64,000 bases of DNA, taken from contig NC_037602.1 of assembly GCF_003073045.1 (NCBI RefSeq), positions 10,092,464 through 10,156,463 of the forward strand, given 5' to 3'. The notes beneath the pieces were generated by a model. It did not search any database, had not been told where the DNA came from, and worked only from the letters and a program-made list of their open reading frames with translations. This stretch comes from Pomacea canaliculata. Taxonomy: Eukaryota > Mollusca > Gastropoda > Architaenioglossa > Ampullariidae. Position numbers and translations under genes: made by a program. Shown here in pieces: positions 1-13,900 of this stretch; positions within the stretch are counted from its first letter, which is position 1, and every line of letters starts with the position of its first letter.

Positions 1-918
1 CTGTAATATCATACTTATAAAAATTATAAAGATTAATATCACACAAAAAATGTTCTTAAGTAAGCGGGATCTCCCATTGATGAGAGTGATAGTTTTGGGG
101 GTGGACAAGCAGGTCTTTAAATGTCTTAAAATCTCACTTAATCACATCACTTTGCGTTGTGTCCAGTTAGACTTTGTACTTTAAAGTGATAAGGCTAGAA
201 CTTGACATACCTGATATTAATAGGTCAGTAAACTATTTTCAGTACGTAAGGCTGTACTTGTAAGTCTTTCATCTGATTGAAATTCACGTGAAGGTGTATA
301 TGGGCAGTTACTAAATGTAACACAACTGCATATAATTATGTAGTTGTGTATAGTTTCACACATAGTAGATAAAATTTCTTCAAATTTAATTCTTGAGAGA
401 AGAATGCAATAACTATATAGCATAATCAAGTGCGTTTACCAGTAAGGTGCAAGACCAGTGAACTAGTGTCTATGTGATGACATTAAAGTTCTGAAGTATA
501 GTGATAGCATGGTGGTTTGTGTACTTTTTCACATTTTTTGTAGTAACACTGTATCAATACAGCTTCGTTTAGATACTCAAATATGAAATCGGTGCCCATT
601 AACAAAAACAAAACCTATGCATGCAAAACAATTATAAATCGTTAAGTGTAATCAACAACATGCAATATCTATACAAACACATATTAATTTTAACATAAAA
701 AAACAGAACTTTCACTTTTTCTTCAGAAATTGAGAAAGTACCTAGGTGGCTGGAGAGATAATTTTGACATGTTTAATGCTTAACATATTTGAATTGAGTA
801 ATAACAATTATGGAAGTGTTTAATGGTGCAAAACTGTGTTGGTGAATTAAAATAGCATTTTATTTATATATATATATAGGTACATTTAGATATAATATTC
901 TTTTTTATTTTATTAAAG

Positions 919-3900
919 GAATGGTATAAATGTGGAAGGAGCAACACACAAACAGGTTGTAGACTTTATTCGTTCAGGAGGAGATACACTGACTCTGACA
1001 GGTAAGATATTTTAAAAATTATTGCATTAATTAATTTATAGTTTTAATCAAATTTTAAATTATTCTAGGTAATTTTAAATCATTGTCCAGTAATTATATT
1101 TTGTTATTAGGCCAGACCAATTATACACTTTATTAAAGCGACAGAATAGGTACAGAAATGTTTTTCCTGTATGAGGAAGAATGTGCTTGTGTTCATTAGA
1201 TAAATTCTGTTTAAAATAGTAGCAACTCTGCTATTATATAATAACTTCAGAAAGAAATGTATAACTTAAGGTCTGTCTACACAATGCTAAATAGAAAAAA
1301 AGCCTGCATGATGCACTTATATACCTGGGTTTTCATTACTAGTATAGATTTCTGATAGTTTTCTGATAAAGTTAAAAAAATATAGTGAATGGAGGAGGAA
1401 ATAATAGTAGAGGAATTTTGAGACATCCGTTTATAATTGGAACAAAGGGTTAAAAAGTGGAGTACGTCGCTTGGATGTGTGAGTTTAACATAAGAAGGAA
1501 GAATAAATACTTACCTGGCATTTTATTTATGAATACATGCAATTTACCCATGAATAAAACTGCCCTAACCAGTTGGTTAAGTTACCCTGACAGGCAGACT
1601 AAAGTTACAGAGTGAAGTTACCTAACCAGTAAAATTTCTTGAAAAGGGTGCCATTGTGGACATGTTATTTAGTCAGAAGGTAAGGCAGGAAACGTACAAT
1701 TAAACTATAAAACATAAAAATAATCCAAAAATAAGAGCAAGCAAGAAGCTTTGAAAAATCGAATATAATTTTTCTGACCAAATATTCTTAGACAAAAAAA
1801 TTATTTATTTATTTTAATTCAGAAACAAAATGAAGAATAGGAAAAAAAAGTAAAGGACACCTTGTTAACTGCAGTATTTTCTTTCTTTAATGGTGCCTGC
1901 TACTCTCAGGCTATGAATTCAGTAAAGCAATACAAACCAAACAGTCCTGTACCATTATATTTGTCTGGTTCATTTGTGGGGTCTTTAAAAAAAAAAAGTT
2001 ATGTTTTCATTTCTGTCGAATTAAATCACAATCTCAGCCATATTAATTTACATGAGATAAGGGTTTTTTATGAAGGGGATTCTCCAATAAATTACCAATA
2101 GGATGAAAAAAGTTAGGTAGACCTAAAAGCTGAGTAAATTCCTTTATGATGACGAGTTCTGATTGGCTCACACTGTTAAAAATGAATTTTAATTTATTAT
2201 TTGGGTAAATAGCCAGTAATTTGGATATCATAATAAGTAAAATATTCTGTCTATAGAATAAAGATGGATTGTGTTGTGTATGCATGTTGCATTTAGTGAA
2301 ATGGTACCTGTTGGCTGGCTATAAAATGAAACAGATTTTAGACATAGGGAAAACAATGTCGTAAAATCTAAAATTAGCTTAAAATGAAGTTTTCTTCCTT
2401 TGCAGTTATATCGGTGCCAGAACAAGTCGCGGAGAAATTGGAACCCAGTGATGACTCTTCAGGTCCTTCATATATTGACTACTCCGAGCGGCGCTCTTTG
2501 CCAATCTCTATTCCAGACTATCATTATGTGGAAAGTAATAATGAAAAATATGTGGTAAGAATTTTAAATAGTGCAGATTCACAGTCCCTATTTTTTTTCC
2601 ATATTAAAGTAAAACAGTCAAAGAAATATTTTTGCATTGACCATAATAAATAGAAAGTTTTAGGCTAATACTCTTTGAAAAGTGTACAAAATAATGTCCA
2701 GATTCAAATCAAATTTTGGAGTGGTTGGTGGCTAAAGCATCATCATTACTATGAGAATGGGGTGTTGTGGGTTCATATCTCAGCTCTGACATATCTCTCT
2801 CTGAATGTGACGCTTACAGGGCTGATTGTCGGTGGTTTTCATAAGGTATTTTGGTTTCCTCTGTGAATGATGGTGAATGAATTTTGTTAAGTGTGTGCTC
2901 ATGTGACTTGATATATATCAGCACCTGGAGTTGACCTTTGCTGGTGCGCTGTATAAATAAACATTTATGGTTATACGATGTCCTATAACCTGCTAGTAGG
3001 GATTTCCTCTCGATATAAAACATTTCTGCTGGTGACTGTGTGCTTAGTGTTGATGGAAGACTTTCAGATGTTGTTGTCTTTTTTCCTTTCAGGTCTTTAA
3101 TATTTACATGGCTGGGCGGCACCTGTGCTCTAGGCGTTACAGAGAATTTGACAATCTACATCAAAGCTTAAAGCGGGAGTTTCCAGACTACACATTCCCT
3201 AAACTGCCAGGCAAGAAACTCTTTCAGTTGTCTGAACAGCAGCTGGACCAGCGACGCAGGGGCTTGGAACAGTATTTAGAGAAAGGTAAGTAGATACCTT
3301 TTATCTTTCGGTGAGATGAAGGCAAGGGTGTTTACTATGTAGCAGAATTATCTTGGGAAACTGAAAGTAGCACCAGAATGGTCTTTTCTACTTTTAAAAT
3401 ATTTTTTAGGCAAGTCACAATTTCTTTTGACTATGCCCAGGTATATGCTAATATTTTCACAAACATGATAGTATTTTCAGTTTTAACCCTTTGACTGCCA
3501 GATGCTAATGAGGAACATGCGTATGCCTGTGCAAGGGAATTTTGATGATTTTTTTGGGACTCCGGAGCGCTAGATGCATGCAAAGGATATAAAACCCATA
3601 CAAGTCATAGAAGTGATTTTTCTAATATGTGAGACCAATAAAAATATAAAAAAAAATAAGATTATTTGGATTCTTATTTTATGTATTTTCTAGATAGAAA
3701 AACCAACAAAATCCACTATGTCACACACAATCAAGTGCTCAGAGTAATTCTTGACTTAAGAATTCAGTAACTTTTGTGGATTTCATTCAGAAAGTGAAAA
3801 ACACATCCTAGATAAAGTTCAGGGTTTACTGTTGAGAACCTCAACTAATTTCTCAAAAAAATGTTCCCATCTTCGCTAACACATGTTACCTGCCATGAGA

Positions 3901-6900
3901 AACCTAAGGTAGTTTCATCTCGGTGGTTCATGTAGATCAGCGGTTCTCAACCTTTTACTTGTGATGCCCCACCTGACGAACAAAGTACGTCCGCGAGCCC
4001 CCCTTAGCCAGCAATGTAAGCTAATTTCCCTAATACAGGTATAAGAAACTTTTAAAAAATGACAACTTTCGCGCCCCCATGGGGGCGTGCCCCACCGTTT
4101 GAGAACCGCGGATGTAGATCATTCACACAAGTGACAAGCACTGTCATTTCAAAAACAATTCAACATTCATACACAAAAGCTTGTACTCCACATTCATCTG
4201 CTCTGAATGCCCTCACCAGGCCTGTGCATTGTACCATATTCTAAATATTCTATCTCCAGTAGGCAAGCTTGCTGTAATAAATTTCAAAGCAGGGTATCAC
4301 ACACATGGCATGGAAGGACATTCAGAGCAGCAGAACTTAGAGACCCAATGCTGACACTTAATTGCTGCATCATGCAAATGTTTTCATTCCCCGTTTCTCG
4401 TTTTTGGGCACATTTGAGAAGTGTTTCTGAGTCAGCTGAGCAATGTTTTCTGCCACGCCCCCCCTTCTGCCACCTGTTGCTCGCCCTCTTTGACTGTGCT
4501 CCCATCTGCTGCAGTTTGTTTCCTACTTCTGGATACCTCCGGCAATGGTGCAACGATGTCACCACTGTCTGTCTGTCTGTCTCACTGCTGTCATCAGAAC
4601 TTTCTTCACTTTCTTCTTAATTTATCCGATCAAAATCGAGATCACCGTTGTTGTCGTCAGAATGATGAGAATATATATATATGTATATATTTAAAAAAAT
4701 ACCCTGCAAGATGGAGAAATCTGCATTTTTAGCTGGATTCAAAGTTTTATCATTGTGATGTGACCGCATTTGCTTACACTTTGCAGAAATTATATCATAA
4801 CTTTTCTCAGTACAGTTTTGACATTTAGAAGTTTCTAGCAAAGCAGAGATATCCTTTATACAGGCTTTATGCTCTTATTAGTTTTAAAAGATTTTATTTC
4901 AGTCTTTATTGCATTAAATAATTCTGTTGAGCAAAAGGCAAAACATGCAGTTAGTTGGATTATTAATAATGCTTGAGAACTACCATCTGTATTTGTCTTC
5001 CTTACAGTGTGTGCTGTACGAGTTATTGGTGAAAGTGACTTAATGCAAGACTTCTTGGCAGCAGGCGAGCTGGATGATGTAAGAAAATTTCTCTACATCA
5101 CAAATCTTATTATCTGGGTCATAAATGACAGGAGTCTTAAAGGATGTGATTTTTTTTTTTTTCTGCTTTTTGAAAGACTTTTGTGTTTACAAACTGGTTT
5201 TTAAATGTTATGAGAAAAAAAAAACCTGCATGCAAATGCACATGCGTTCATCCACACAGGCACTCACACACATATATACAGTGGAACCTCGGTTAACGAA
5301 CTTAATCCGTTCTGGAAAGTTGTTCGTTATCCGAAATGTTCGTTATCCGAAACAATTTTTTCCATAAGAAATAAAGGAAATCGATTTAATTGGTTCCCAG
5401 CCCCTGTTGACTCGCTAATATTTGAAAGTTACAGGCTATGTAGGTATTTGTTTAATAAGAACAGTTATGAAACAAAATAAATGAAGTTAAATAAACATAG
5501 AAACATTAACGAAAGCATTTAAACATCAGAAAACTTGCCGTTTTGACGGCGTGGGTGGATGGAGGTGTGGGGAGGAAGGGGTGGAATTACTGCTTTGAAT
5601 CCCCCTCCATGAGCACACGTGACAGTATAAAATCGGGGGTGACTTCGCTTTTCTGTAGTTGAAGTTGAAGGTAAAAACTTGTCCAGTGTCTGTTCCTTCT
5701 GTCTTTTTTGTAAAACTCTTCGGTAACACATCACATATCCGACAGACACATGCCACCTTCATACTTTGAAATCATTTCCTTTTTCAATTCAACTGTTGGC
5801 CGCTTCCTTGTCATTACCTCACTACTATTAATTGCTCTTAATCTTCTTTGGAGCCATGATTGAAGATTATCTTATTAAAATAAAGCACAACAATCACTAA
5901 ATAAGAAGGATGCGCATAGATAAAGAACGACCGATCGTAACTGTGTCTCGAGCGCGAATGATGACATGCTGGTCGGTCACGTGTGGTTCACGTGGCTGTT
6001 CGTTATCAGAAATTTTGTTCGCTATCCGAGACAAATTTTTAACAAATTTTTTGTTCGTTATCCGAAATTTTGTTCGCTATCCGAGACAAATTTTTAACGA
6101 AATTTTTGTTCGTTAACCGAAAAATTCGCTATCCGAGGCGTTCGCTAACCGAGGTTCCACTGTATGTACATACAAAAACACTTTTCACGGAAGGGGAACT
6201 AATTTATAAAAGTGGATTATGTAAGTATGCACTCTAGTGTATTCTATGCTTCCTATAAAACAGGACAGGCAGTAAGATTATAAAGTGTTACCTTATCTAA
6301 TTTTAAGTGTACTTTTAAGGATTGCATTTGCAAGTGGATAATGATAAACACTTATGCAACTCTTATGTTGTTGTTCTTTTGGTGCAGTTTTTAATCAGTT
6401 TCAAGAATATTATTGCAGTCTGAAATAGACTGCAAGCTAAAAATGCATTGTTTTGATTCACAAACACTGGCTGTTTCAGGTGTACAGTTGTAAATAGGTA
6501 CGATAAGTATTGCATATTCTTCAAAATGTCAGTCTTTTAGAAAATAATTTTATTGAAGACTGTTTAGTACCACATTAAGTATTTTAACCATCTCTACTTT
6601 TCCATCCACTAATATTATTGGTCAGCTCATTAGCCTAATCTGTTTGCACTCACTCCCATGTTTCTGACTTAAGCTTTTTATCTGTTGCTGACACCACTCC
6701 ATGGCATTTCAAGATGTGTTGTAGAAACATTTAATAATATTAGTGGGGAAACATTGTATGTATAGTGATACCTCTGACTTATGTCAAAAGGATACTAACA
6801 GTGAGGTGGAACTGAAAGTGCTGTTGCCAGACAAGACCATATGTGTTGTCACTGTCCATAGGAGTGACAATGCTGATTCTGTGTATAAGGTATGTTTGTT

Positions 6901-9900
6901 AAATAATGAAACTGTAATCAGCATATTACTGTATCAGCAATAATATGTTATGATTTTTATGTTTTTACACTTCACAGCAAAAGTTTTTCACACTCTTCTG
7001 GATTGCTAGAATTTTTATGAATTTTTTTTTCTGTATGTGTTTGACTAAGGGAGAACCCAGACAGTTTTGAATAAATATGGTTAGATGGTTCTAGAATTTA
7101 TTTTTCACCATTTTATTAGTCACTTATGCAAGATACTTTATCTGTTCACTTTTTTAATGGTGTTATGTGTTTGCTGATGCTTATGTTTATTGTATGGTTG
7201 ACTGTCAGTTCATTTGTACTCTTTCTTGTGCCGCAAACTGAGCTGGTATCTAAATGGGGAAATTCACTTTAAAAGTCCAATTATTATTTGAATATAAAAA
7301 GATGAAATGTGTTGTAAGTAAATTTCAATGCATACAGAGGCACATGTATACTCATCCTTGTCCTGCCTGTACATTTATCTTTCAGGCTGTTGCTGCTAAA
7401 GTTGGCCTAGGAGAGGCTACTAGTTATTTCTACTTGTTTGAAACTGTGGAATATAATTTTGGTGAGTTTTGCTGTCTTTGGAGCAACACCAGATTGGCAG
7501 CAATCCCTTCCATTTTATATATATATTTTTTGTGGGCTTCTTTAGTTCATTTCTTATTGCAAAAGCTTTAAACCTTCAACAGTCCTATTCCTTTCTCGTG
7601 GCTGGTACCACAGCGAACTTTTGTGTTTGTGGCAGTCTATAAACCTTTGTAATGTGTCTACACAGTTTTTCTCTCTTTAAATTATACTGGCTACTTGTAT
7701 CATTTTAAATTTTTTACTGCAGGTCTGTTGACATTTGTTTTAATTTCTTTCATTAATATGCCTGAAAAAATATGGAATGTCTTTCACTCTGATGCATTTG
7801 TGCAAAAACATAAGTTTCTTGAACAGGCAAGTTTTTTTAAAGGGCATGATTAAAATACTCTCTCTGCTGCTGACACATATTATTAGGGAAGAAGTTTCAA
7901 CTAATGGGCTAGCATGTTTTCACCAAAGTTTTTTGTGCATTATAGTATGTTGTTAGTTATTAATGTGTTTTTTAATATTTCAATTTCTTGTGTTTTTATT
8001 ATTTGTTGGTCATAGTTGAGAGTGCAACCTCTTGATTGTGCTGCTGTGTGATAAAAATTATTATTTTCGATATATAAATGTTAACATGAAGCAGTCTTTC
8101 TCTTTCCCCTCCTCCCTGTCCCTAAAGATGTTAGCATGAATCAGTTGCTCTGTCCATCCCCCTCCCCACCGCCTTGTCTGTCTGTTCATCAGTCTGAGTG
8201 ATGAACGCTAACTTCTCTGAGCAGAACGTAAGCTTCAGCCCCATGAGCTTCCACACAACATCTACATTCAAAACTACAGTACAGCGACAGCCACATGTCT
8301 GATGCTCAAGCGCTGGTTGTTTAGCCTTGCACGGGAAACAACCCTCAATTCAAACGAGAAAGCCCTTGGATTTTTCTTTTGGCAGGTAAGATTCATATAT
8401 AAACGATTTTTATTTCAGACCATATTCTCATCTCTGATGTAAGGTTGAGGCTTCAACAGTAATCTAAGAACCATTCATTTAGTTGTATTTTAAGAAAGCA
8501 GAAATTATTCACAGTTATCCACATTAAAGACAGTGGCTTTATATTTAACTCATGCTGATGACTTATTTTGGTGGAAACAAAATCTGCATGTGCTATCAAT
8601 ACTTTTTCTGTGAAATTCATAGCTATCTATGTTTTTATGTTTTGTTTGATCCAGCTTTTATCTTTAGAATGTATACTGTTACTTGTAAAATTCAGAAACC
8701 ATGAAATTTGTGCTCTATATACATTAGACATTGAGGTTTTTGACTTTTAAGCTGGCATCCAGTTTTTAAGGGCAACTGTTCTTAATCATCTCTTCTGTTT
8801 CAGGCAGTGGAAGATGTAAACCGTGGTCTTCTGAAAGCCACAGACAAGCTATATGAGTTGAAAGCCTTGCGTGAAGCAGTGAAAATGCTGGAGGTGAGGA
8901 GATGCACAGGTGTTGAGTGTGAGTGAAATGATGAAGGGTGGGGGGAAATGTTTTACACCAAGCCAGCAAATAAAGCTATATCACAGCAAAGCAGTCAGTC
9001 CTGTAATCAGATGCCACATGCTTAATCTTTTGGTTTCTGTTTATTTGCTATGTTTATTTTAAGCATATGTTTTTATATCTGTATTTTTTTATTTCTGTAC
9101 AGCTCATGGGACTTACTTTAAAGCCAATAAATGTGTTAATAAATATTATTATTAAGAAGCATGGTCTGATTTTTATCTATGAACTTTTTCCTAGGGCTCG
9201 TAGGGATAGAAATTTGGCATGAAATTTTCTTTGTTCATTTTAGTACTGTGTTTGACATTGTTGATGCATAAGAGGCTATTTGAGTTTTTTTCTTCTCAAA
9301 TATTTATACCCAGTTGTTTTCATGCTCTCTGTTCAAACAGTACCTGAAAATTGTTCGGCACTTGGAAGGCTATGGAGAGGTGGTCTTCCCACACTGTTCA
9401 TGTGACTCTCGAAGAGATGGCCATGTTATCGCTATGATCGGGCTGCAGTGCTTTAAGCTACAAGCTTGCAAGGAAGATGGCACTCCAGAGGTGAGACATG
9501 GTGATAAGTGACCTGCAAAATCTCAGACCTTTAGATTGAAAAAAGTACAGGGAATATAAGATTCTGTGTTACTGACTTTTTTACTGACATCCTGAAACTG
9601 TACAGTACCATTAAGTAAGTAAAGTCATCAGGTCTTTTATGCTTTATTAGAATATTTCATCTTGTGCTGTGACTTCAGTAATAAGATGCTGGGGTATTCA
9701 TAATTGTCCTATTGGGATAATTTGGACTTTACTGTAATGGTAGTTGTTCACACATTAAGAAATATCAAAATTAGGCTTGGAGAATAGTACCCGGAAGGAG
9801 AGGATTGAAGATAGCTGTAACCTCTAGAATGAACGAAAGCTAGCACCCACATTTTAGCCACCTATTAACCAGACTGCTGCTTTGCATACTTTCAAATGCA

Positions 9901-10595
9901 CATCACCATATTTACAATAACAGTCACTGTGCTATGTATCTTTTTTAACAAAAGATGAATCAGATGCTTCTTTTCATTAGGTTAATTTAGAACAAAGGGT
10001 CAAAGAGTCAGAAAGATTTAAGCAAATTTCTGTAGCTTGTCCTAACAAATTTGCTCCTAGAAGAACTGATTGAAGCTTTATATATAATTGACTGGTGCTG
10101 CAGAATGGACATAATGTAGGGGGGAAAATGCAGATTTTATGATTTTGTTTTTTGTTTCCAAGCTGCTATTCTTTTCATTCATTTCATATCAGGTGCAAGT
10201 GATTGAATTTGCATGGAAGGATGTCAAATCGTATGAGGTTGATGAGGAAGGGATGTCTTTCAATTTTGAGTATGACAGACCCGGAAAGAAACCCAGATTA
10301 GTCAAAATCTTCACACAATATGTAAGTATGAGAGTTTTTTAACATTTCTAATGTTCCAAAAGTAAACCTTTTTAATAAGCTTTGCCTTTTAACTTCTGCT
10401 TTTTGATTTATCCGTTAGTTATTTCAAAAATTGGTTTCAGGTAGACTCTTTGTTTTTTACTTATTCGTATGTATACTTTAACTTGACATTAGTAAACTAC
10501 CACACTGTCCAGTTATAATTTCTTCTTTTTCCTAGTTTTACTTCATGAATGACTGTTTTGATCGCATTTACGAGGAGCTAGAATGGGAGACATAA
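919..10595 (+). CDS. SNX27: Sorting nexin 27, 3' part (PDZ end, PX, FERM-like)
   Basis: Endosomal cargo adaptor: in the family, the PDZ domain binds cargo tails, the PX domain binds PI3P and the FERM-like module binds NPxY cargo, working with retromer in recycling to the plasma membrane. Exons read here: 919-1001, 2406-2554, 3093-3285, 5008-5078, 6791-6889, 7386-7461, 8225-8385, 8804-8893, 9341-9490, 10193-10321, 10536-10595 (TAA). All junctions are GT-AG and phases agree. The first exon encodes the end of the PDZ domain ([20 protein letters not shown]). The second carries the PDZ-PX linker and the third most of PX ([31 protein letters not shown]). Later exons give the FERM-like part ([49 protein letters not shown]). 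The start codon and the N-terminal part of PDZ lie upstream of the window. The acceptor before 6791 (caaaag) has a weak pyrimidine tract. Sequence order matches vertebrate SNX27 closely, so the identity is secure. Confidence 0.95.
2690..2965 (+). repeat. tRNA-derived SINE-like element in SNX27 intron
   Basis: The intron contains a segment with a tRNA-like head: box A-like sequence near 2722-2740 (ggtggctaaagc) and a box B-like ggttcatatctc near 2770. A longer body and an AT-rich end (gctgtataaataaa, about 2948-2961) follow. This arrangement is typical of tRNA-derived SINEs. Exact ends and target duplications were not resolved. Confidence 0.4.
3487..4680 (-). mobile_element. piggyBac-type DNA transposon relic, internally deleted
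   Basis: The left edge is TTAA followed by CCCTTTGACTGCCA (TTAA at 3483-3486), the usual target and terminal sequence of piggyBac elements. On the minus strand, 4250 to about 4420 encodes the characteristic cysteine-rich transposase C-terminus: [11 protein letters not shown], then in another frame [15 protein letters not shown] and [18 protein letters not shown] before a TAG stop. An acidic stretch at about 4580-4670 ([11 protein letters not shown]) could be what remains of the N-terminus. The DDD catalytic core is absent and the surviving piece is frameshifted, so the copy is dead. I could not find the right terminal repeat; 4680 is a provisional limit. A hAT MITE is inserted inside it (3938-4111). 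Confidence 0.6.
3938..4111. mobile_element. hAT-type MITE (174 bp) with 8-bp target duplication
   Basis: Terminal inverted repeats start CAGCGGTTCTCAA and end TTGAGAACCGCGG, the common hAT terminal motif, with one mismatch in the first bases. The element is flanked on both sides by the 8-bp direct repeat atgtagat (3930-3937 and 4112-4119), the length expected for hAT insertion. The interior is short and GC-rich, with no transposase. It sits inside the piggyBac relic and is therefore the younger insertion. Confidence 0.85.
4672..4692. repeat. AT microsatellite
   Basis: Short run of alternating A and T interrupted by one G, within an SNX27 intron. Confidence 0.6.
5279..6162 (-). mobile_element. 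Tigger/pogo-like Tc1-mariner superfamily element, non-autonomous
   Basis: An 884-bp element bounded by inverted repeats: left CAGTGGAACCTCGGTTAACG and right end reverse-complementing to CAGTGGAACCTCGGTTAGCG, flanked by TA on both sides (5277-5278, 6163-6164). Minus-strand remnants of a pogo/Tigger transposase are visible. A helix-turn-helix start ([20 protein letters not shown], then MCLSDM) is read from about 5815 downwards, and a linker-like [17 protein letters not shown] near 5650-5700. The catalytic domain is missing. The right 160 bases contain two or more copies of a subterminal unit (ttcgttatccgaaattttg with gctatccgagacaaattttt), which resembles the terminal repeat itself. The element lies in the SNX27 intron between exons 5008-5078 and 6791-6889. 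Confidence 0.8.
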
Positions 10596-10900
10596 TGAGG
10601 TAAAGAAGTGAATGTTCCTACTTGTACACAATCTCCTGCTCTGCATCATGGTGTTAGTTCAACAATCACTTTTCTTCTCTTCACAATGCTTTTAGATCAA
10701 CTTTCACCTTACTTTTTGTTAGAAGCTGAAGTCAGATAGAATTGAAACATGGTATATTGTTTCATGTAATTAAAGGGAACATAAGTTCTGTAGATAATTT
10801 CTTTCAATGATCAATTCATGTCTTTTGAACTTTTTGCTCATGGTTTCAAAGGATTGTGAGCGATAAACAATAAATCATATTTATTTAATAAAGATGTCCT
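10596..10900 (+). terminator. Proximal 3' UTR and poly(A) signals of SNX27
   Basis: Two AATAAA hexamers at 10869-10874 and 10887-10892 lie about 280 bases after the SNX27 stop codon. They are the nearest candidates for 3' end formation. Further AATAAA motifs occur downstream (for example near 14535 and 17855), so longer 3' UTR forms are possible. Usage cannot be judged from sequence. Confidence 0.45.
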
Positions 10901-13900
10901 ACGGATTAATAAGACTGCATGAGATCAGGTGAACCTGCTTTATTTAGATGCACTTAAGATTTACCGAGCTGGAAGGAAGAACCAAAAGTTGAATATATAG
11001 GCAGATTGGATGTTTATTGGTCTCCTTTGGCTTGAATGGACTTGTGATAACTTTCATGACAAATTTTGAGCATGATGAATTGCAGAATGATAAGTAGAAA
11101 GATTTGTATAGATGGTGTAACTGATGCAATGTTGGTCTGTGTTGGTTTCAGACTGTGAATCCTGTACAGACACAAGAGTTGACTGAAAGTGCTGGCTGGC
11201 AAGAGTTGCCTGTTTTAGAAAATTTGTCAGGCACCTTCACTATATTTGTACAGTTTTGGTTTTTTTTCAGTGCTGCGTATCTGCCTCTATCCAAAAACAA
11301 TTATACCTTTCAGGCTGAGTGGGATTCAGATGCAATTTACAGACATTGCTGTTAAGGCTTACATTGCCTTTCAGTGAAAGAATGCAAAATCTTACACCAA
11401 GGATATGCTGCTCGAGTGTTTGCTGTGATCAGACATTGAACACTCTGGACAGGGTACAATCCTTCAATTGATGAAAACCTGCTCTCTTGACGAGCACATG
11501 TTGTTCACGACAATTTACCTTCTTGACCTTCAAACCATTTGCTCACACAATGCCAAATTCATTTTTAGACACATGTGTTAGGCATGTTTTACACAGAGCA
11601 CCAAGCTTTTGTATTTTAAAACAGATTTGAGCTTGTCCAAATTTTACTTTTGGAGGGTGACTGGTAGCTGTTAAGCATGAAACAGACTCAGCAAGTCTGA
11701 GATCTATTTTTGAAAGGCATTCCTGAAGAGCGTTGGAAGTAGACTTAGATTATTAATCAGGATTCATATTTAAGCCAGATCTTTGATCAGTCAGCATACA
11801 ACACTGAAGAACTTTTCCATGATTGGGTGCAGTTATATTGCGCAGGAAAAACATTGCAGCTGTTGTTGAAACTTGTAGCTGTGGTTTTATCAGGTTGTTC
11901 ATTTTTTATAGAAGTATACATGGAAAGTACATAAAGAAAGCACTTATTAAAGCAAGAAAGAATACATTGTTGTGGTATTTCAACATTCTTAATTTATTTT
12001 GAGGCATTTGTCATTGATTCTGCTGTAGACACTTGTGATTTACTGTGTAATTCCATTGACCAAAGGTGGCATGTGGACATTGTGTTAATGAATTGACAAG
12101 AAGATAGGACATCGCATGAAGTAGGCTTTTTATTTATTGTCCTCATATTACCAGTGTGACACATTATTGACATGCATTATCAATTATCAATACTCACAAT
12201 ATTTCAGACAAGTTTGTTTTTCTATAGATTTAAAAATGTGCGAACTCTCTAGGTTCTAAAGGCTCTTTTTTTGCTGTCTTCCTTCTTAAGCTTTCTCCTT
12301 TCCTTTCACCAAAGCGGTGTGTTGTGTAAATTCCTGTTAATTTGTGTTGTTGAATTTTACTGAAAGATTGGGGTTTTTTTTTTTTCTTTTGCACTTTTCT
12401 CTGAAATATTTTGATGCATACACTTGCCTTCAGTCTCTTGGGATTGACTTATTTCTCTTTTTCCGCTCATGTTTTATTTTTTTCTCAGACATGACACCTC
12501 TTGCCCGCTTGCTTGAACACAGTATTACATTATAAATATTTTTGGCTAGAAAGAATGAAGATTTGCTGAAATGAGCATTTTCAGTTTATGATTAACATTT
12601 CGGTGTTTTGCGTGTAACTTGAAATGTATAGCAAAGAATGAGCTTAACCTTTTCTGCATCTTTCTGTGTACACGATTAAGATTGATTCTCTACTTTCTAA
12701 CCATGCAGAGTGGTGTCCCTTTTGTGCCAGGTTACCAGTCTGTCTTGATATTATTGTCACATGGGTCTTGAAAAAAGGGTAACAGACAAGTACGACCATG
12801 TGCAGGTTATTTAGGGTATCGTACACCTCATTCCCTGCACATGGTCACTGATGCATCTTACATGTGATGATGCCAGTTGGTGTTCCTTTTCCATTCATCA
12901 GCTGTCTCTCTGCTTTTCAAGAGTTTGTGGGCCATGGCACATCGTTTAAAATTGGCCTTGATGTTTGAGATTAAAACCATGAAGGCTAATTGATGTTTAA
13001 AAAAAACCACACCCATCTGCATATAGCTATCTTGGAAAGAAACAAAGATTAGTATGATGGGGATTGCTACTAAGATCAGGGTAAGCTGACCTGATGACGT
13101 GTTCTCACCAAAAGCTGGAAGTAGTCCATTGCAGACATTACGTGAAAAAATATAACTTTTATCCAATATAAGCTTATATTAAAACACACAATGAAGGTTA
13201 GTGGTTACATAGAATGTATGCAGAAACTTATTCCAGTTAGAATGACAACTTTTTTGTTATACTTAAAACGACAGAATGTGTCAATTTGCGTACTCTAACT
13301 ACAATGCTGCTATTCTGTTATACCTCTAATTTAGTGCAAACAGTCACACAACACTGCCACAGCACCAGCCTTCTGTTGCTGCTTTATAGTTACAAAGCTT
13401 TTGCTTAAACTAAATCATAAATGTTTTTCACATGCTCCAGCAGCAGTTAAGCTTCGGGTTATACTCCAGCAGCCATTTAACTGTCCCCAACTTCAGTGTA
13501 GTTAGACAACAGGATGCCAGATAAAAGTTGGTTGCAATCTTAACCAAACTGCTACTATATGCTTCTTGTCCAAGCATCCTGCTTGGCCAAAAGGTGTTAG
13601 GCTCTCAAATGAAATACTAAAGATTGAAACTGTACAGTATACTTTAACAGGTATTTGGCTCTGTACATTACAATAAGTTTTTGTGTCAGTTAATTGATGC
13701 TTTCGGCTGGCCCAGGTATAGGGAGCTGTATCATAGATTCCAGTTTAAAATTGACATTTGTTTGCATAACTTCGTAGTCAGATTTTTTTTCTTAAAGTTC
13801 TTAATAAGTTAGCAGGCTTCATTGTTTCATTTGTGTCAATTGACACACCATCTTTCTAGTGTACATGCTTAAAGTTAGCAGTTAAGTAAGAGGTGATATT

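Noticed and set aside
4207-4732. Plus-strand ORFs of 103-137 codons
   Set aside because: They are opposite to the piggyBac transposase remnant, which explains the sequence better.
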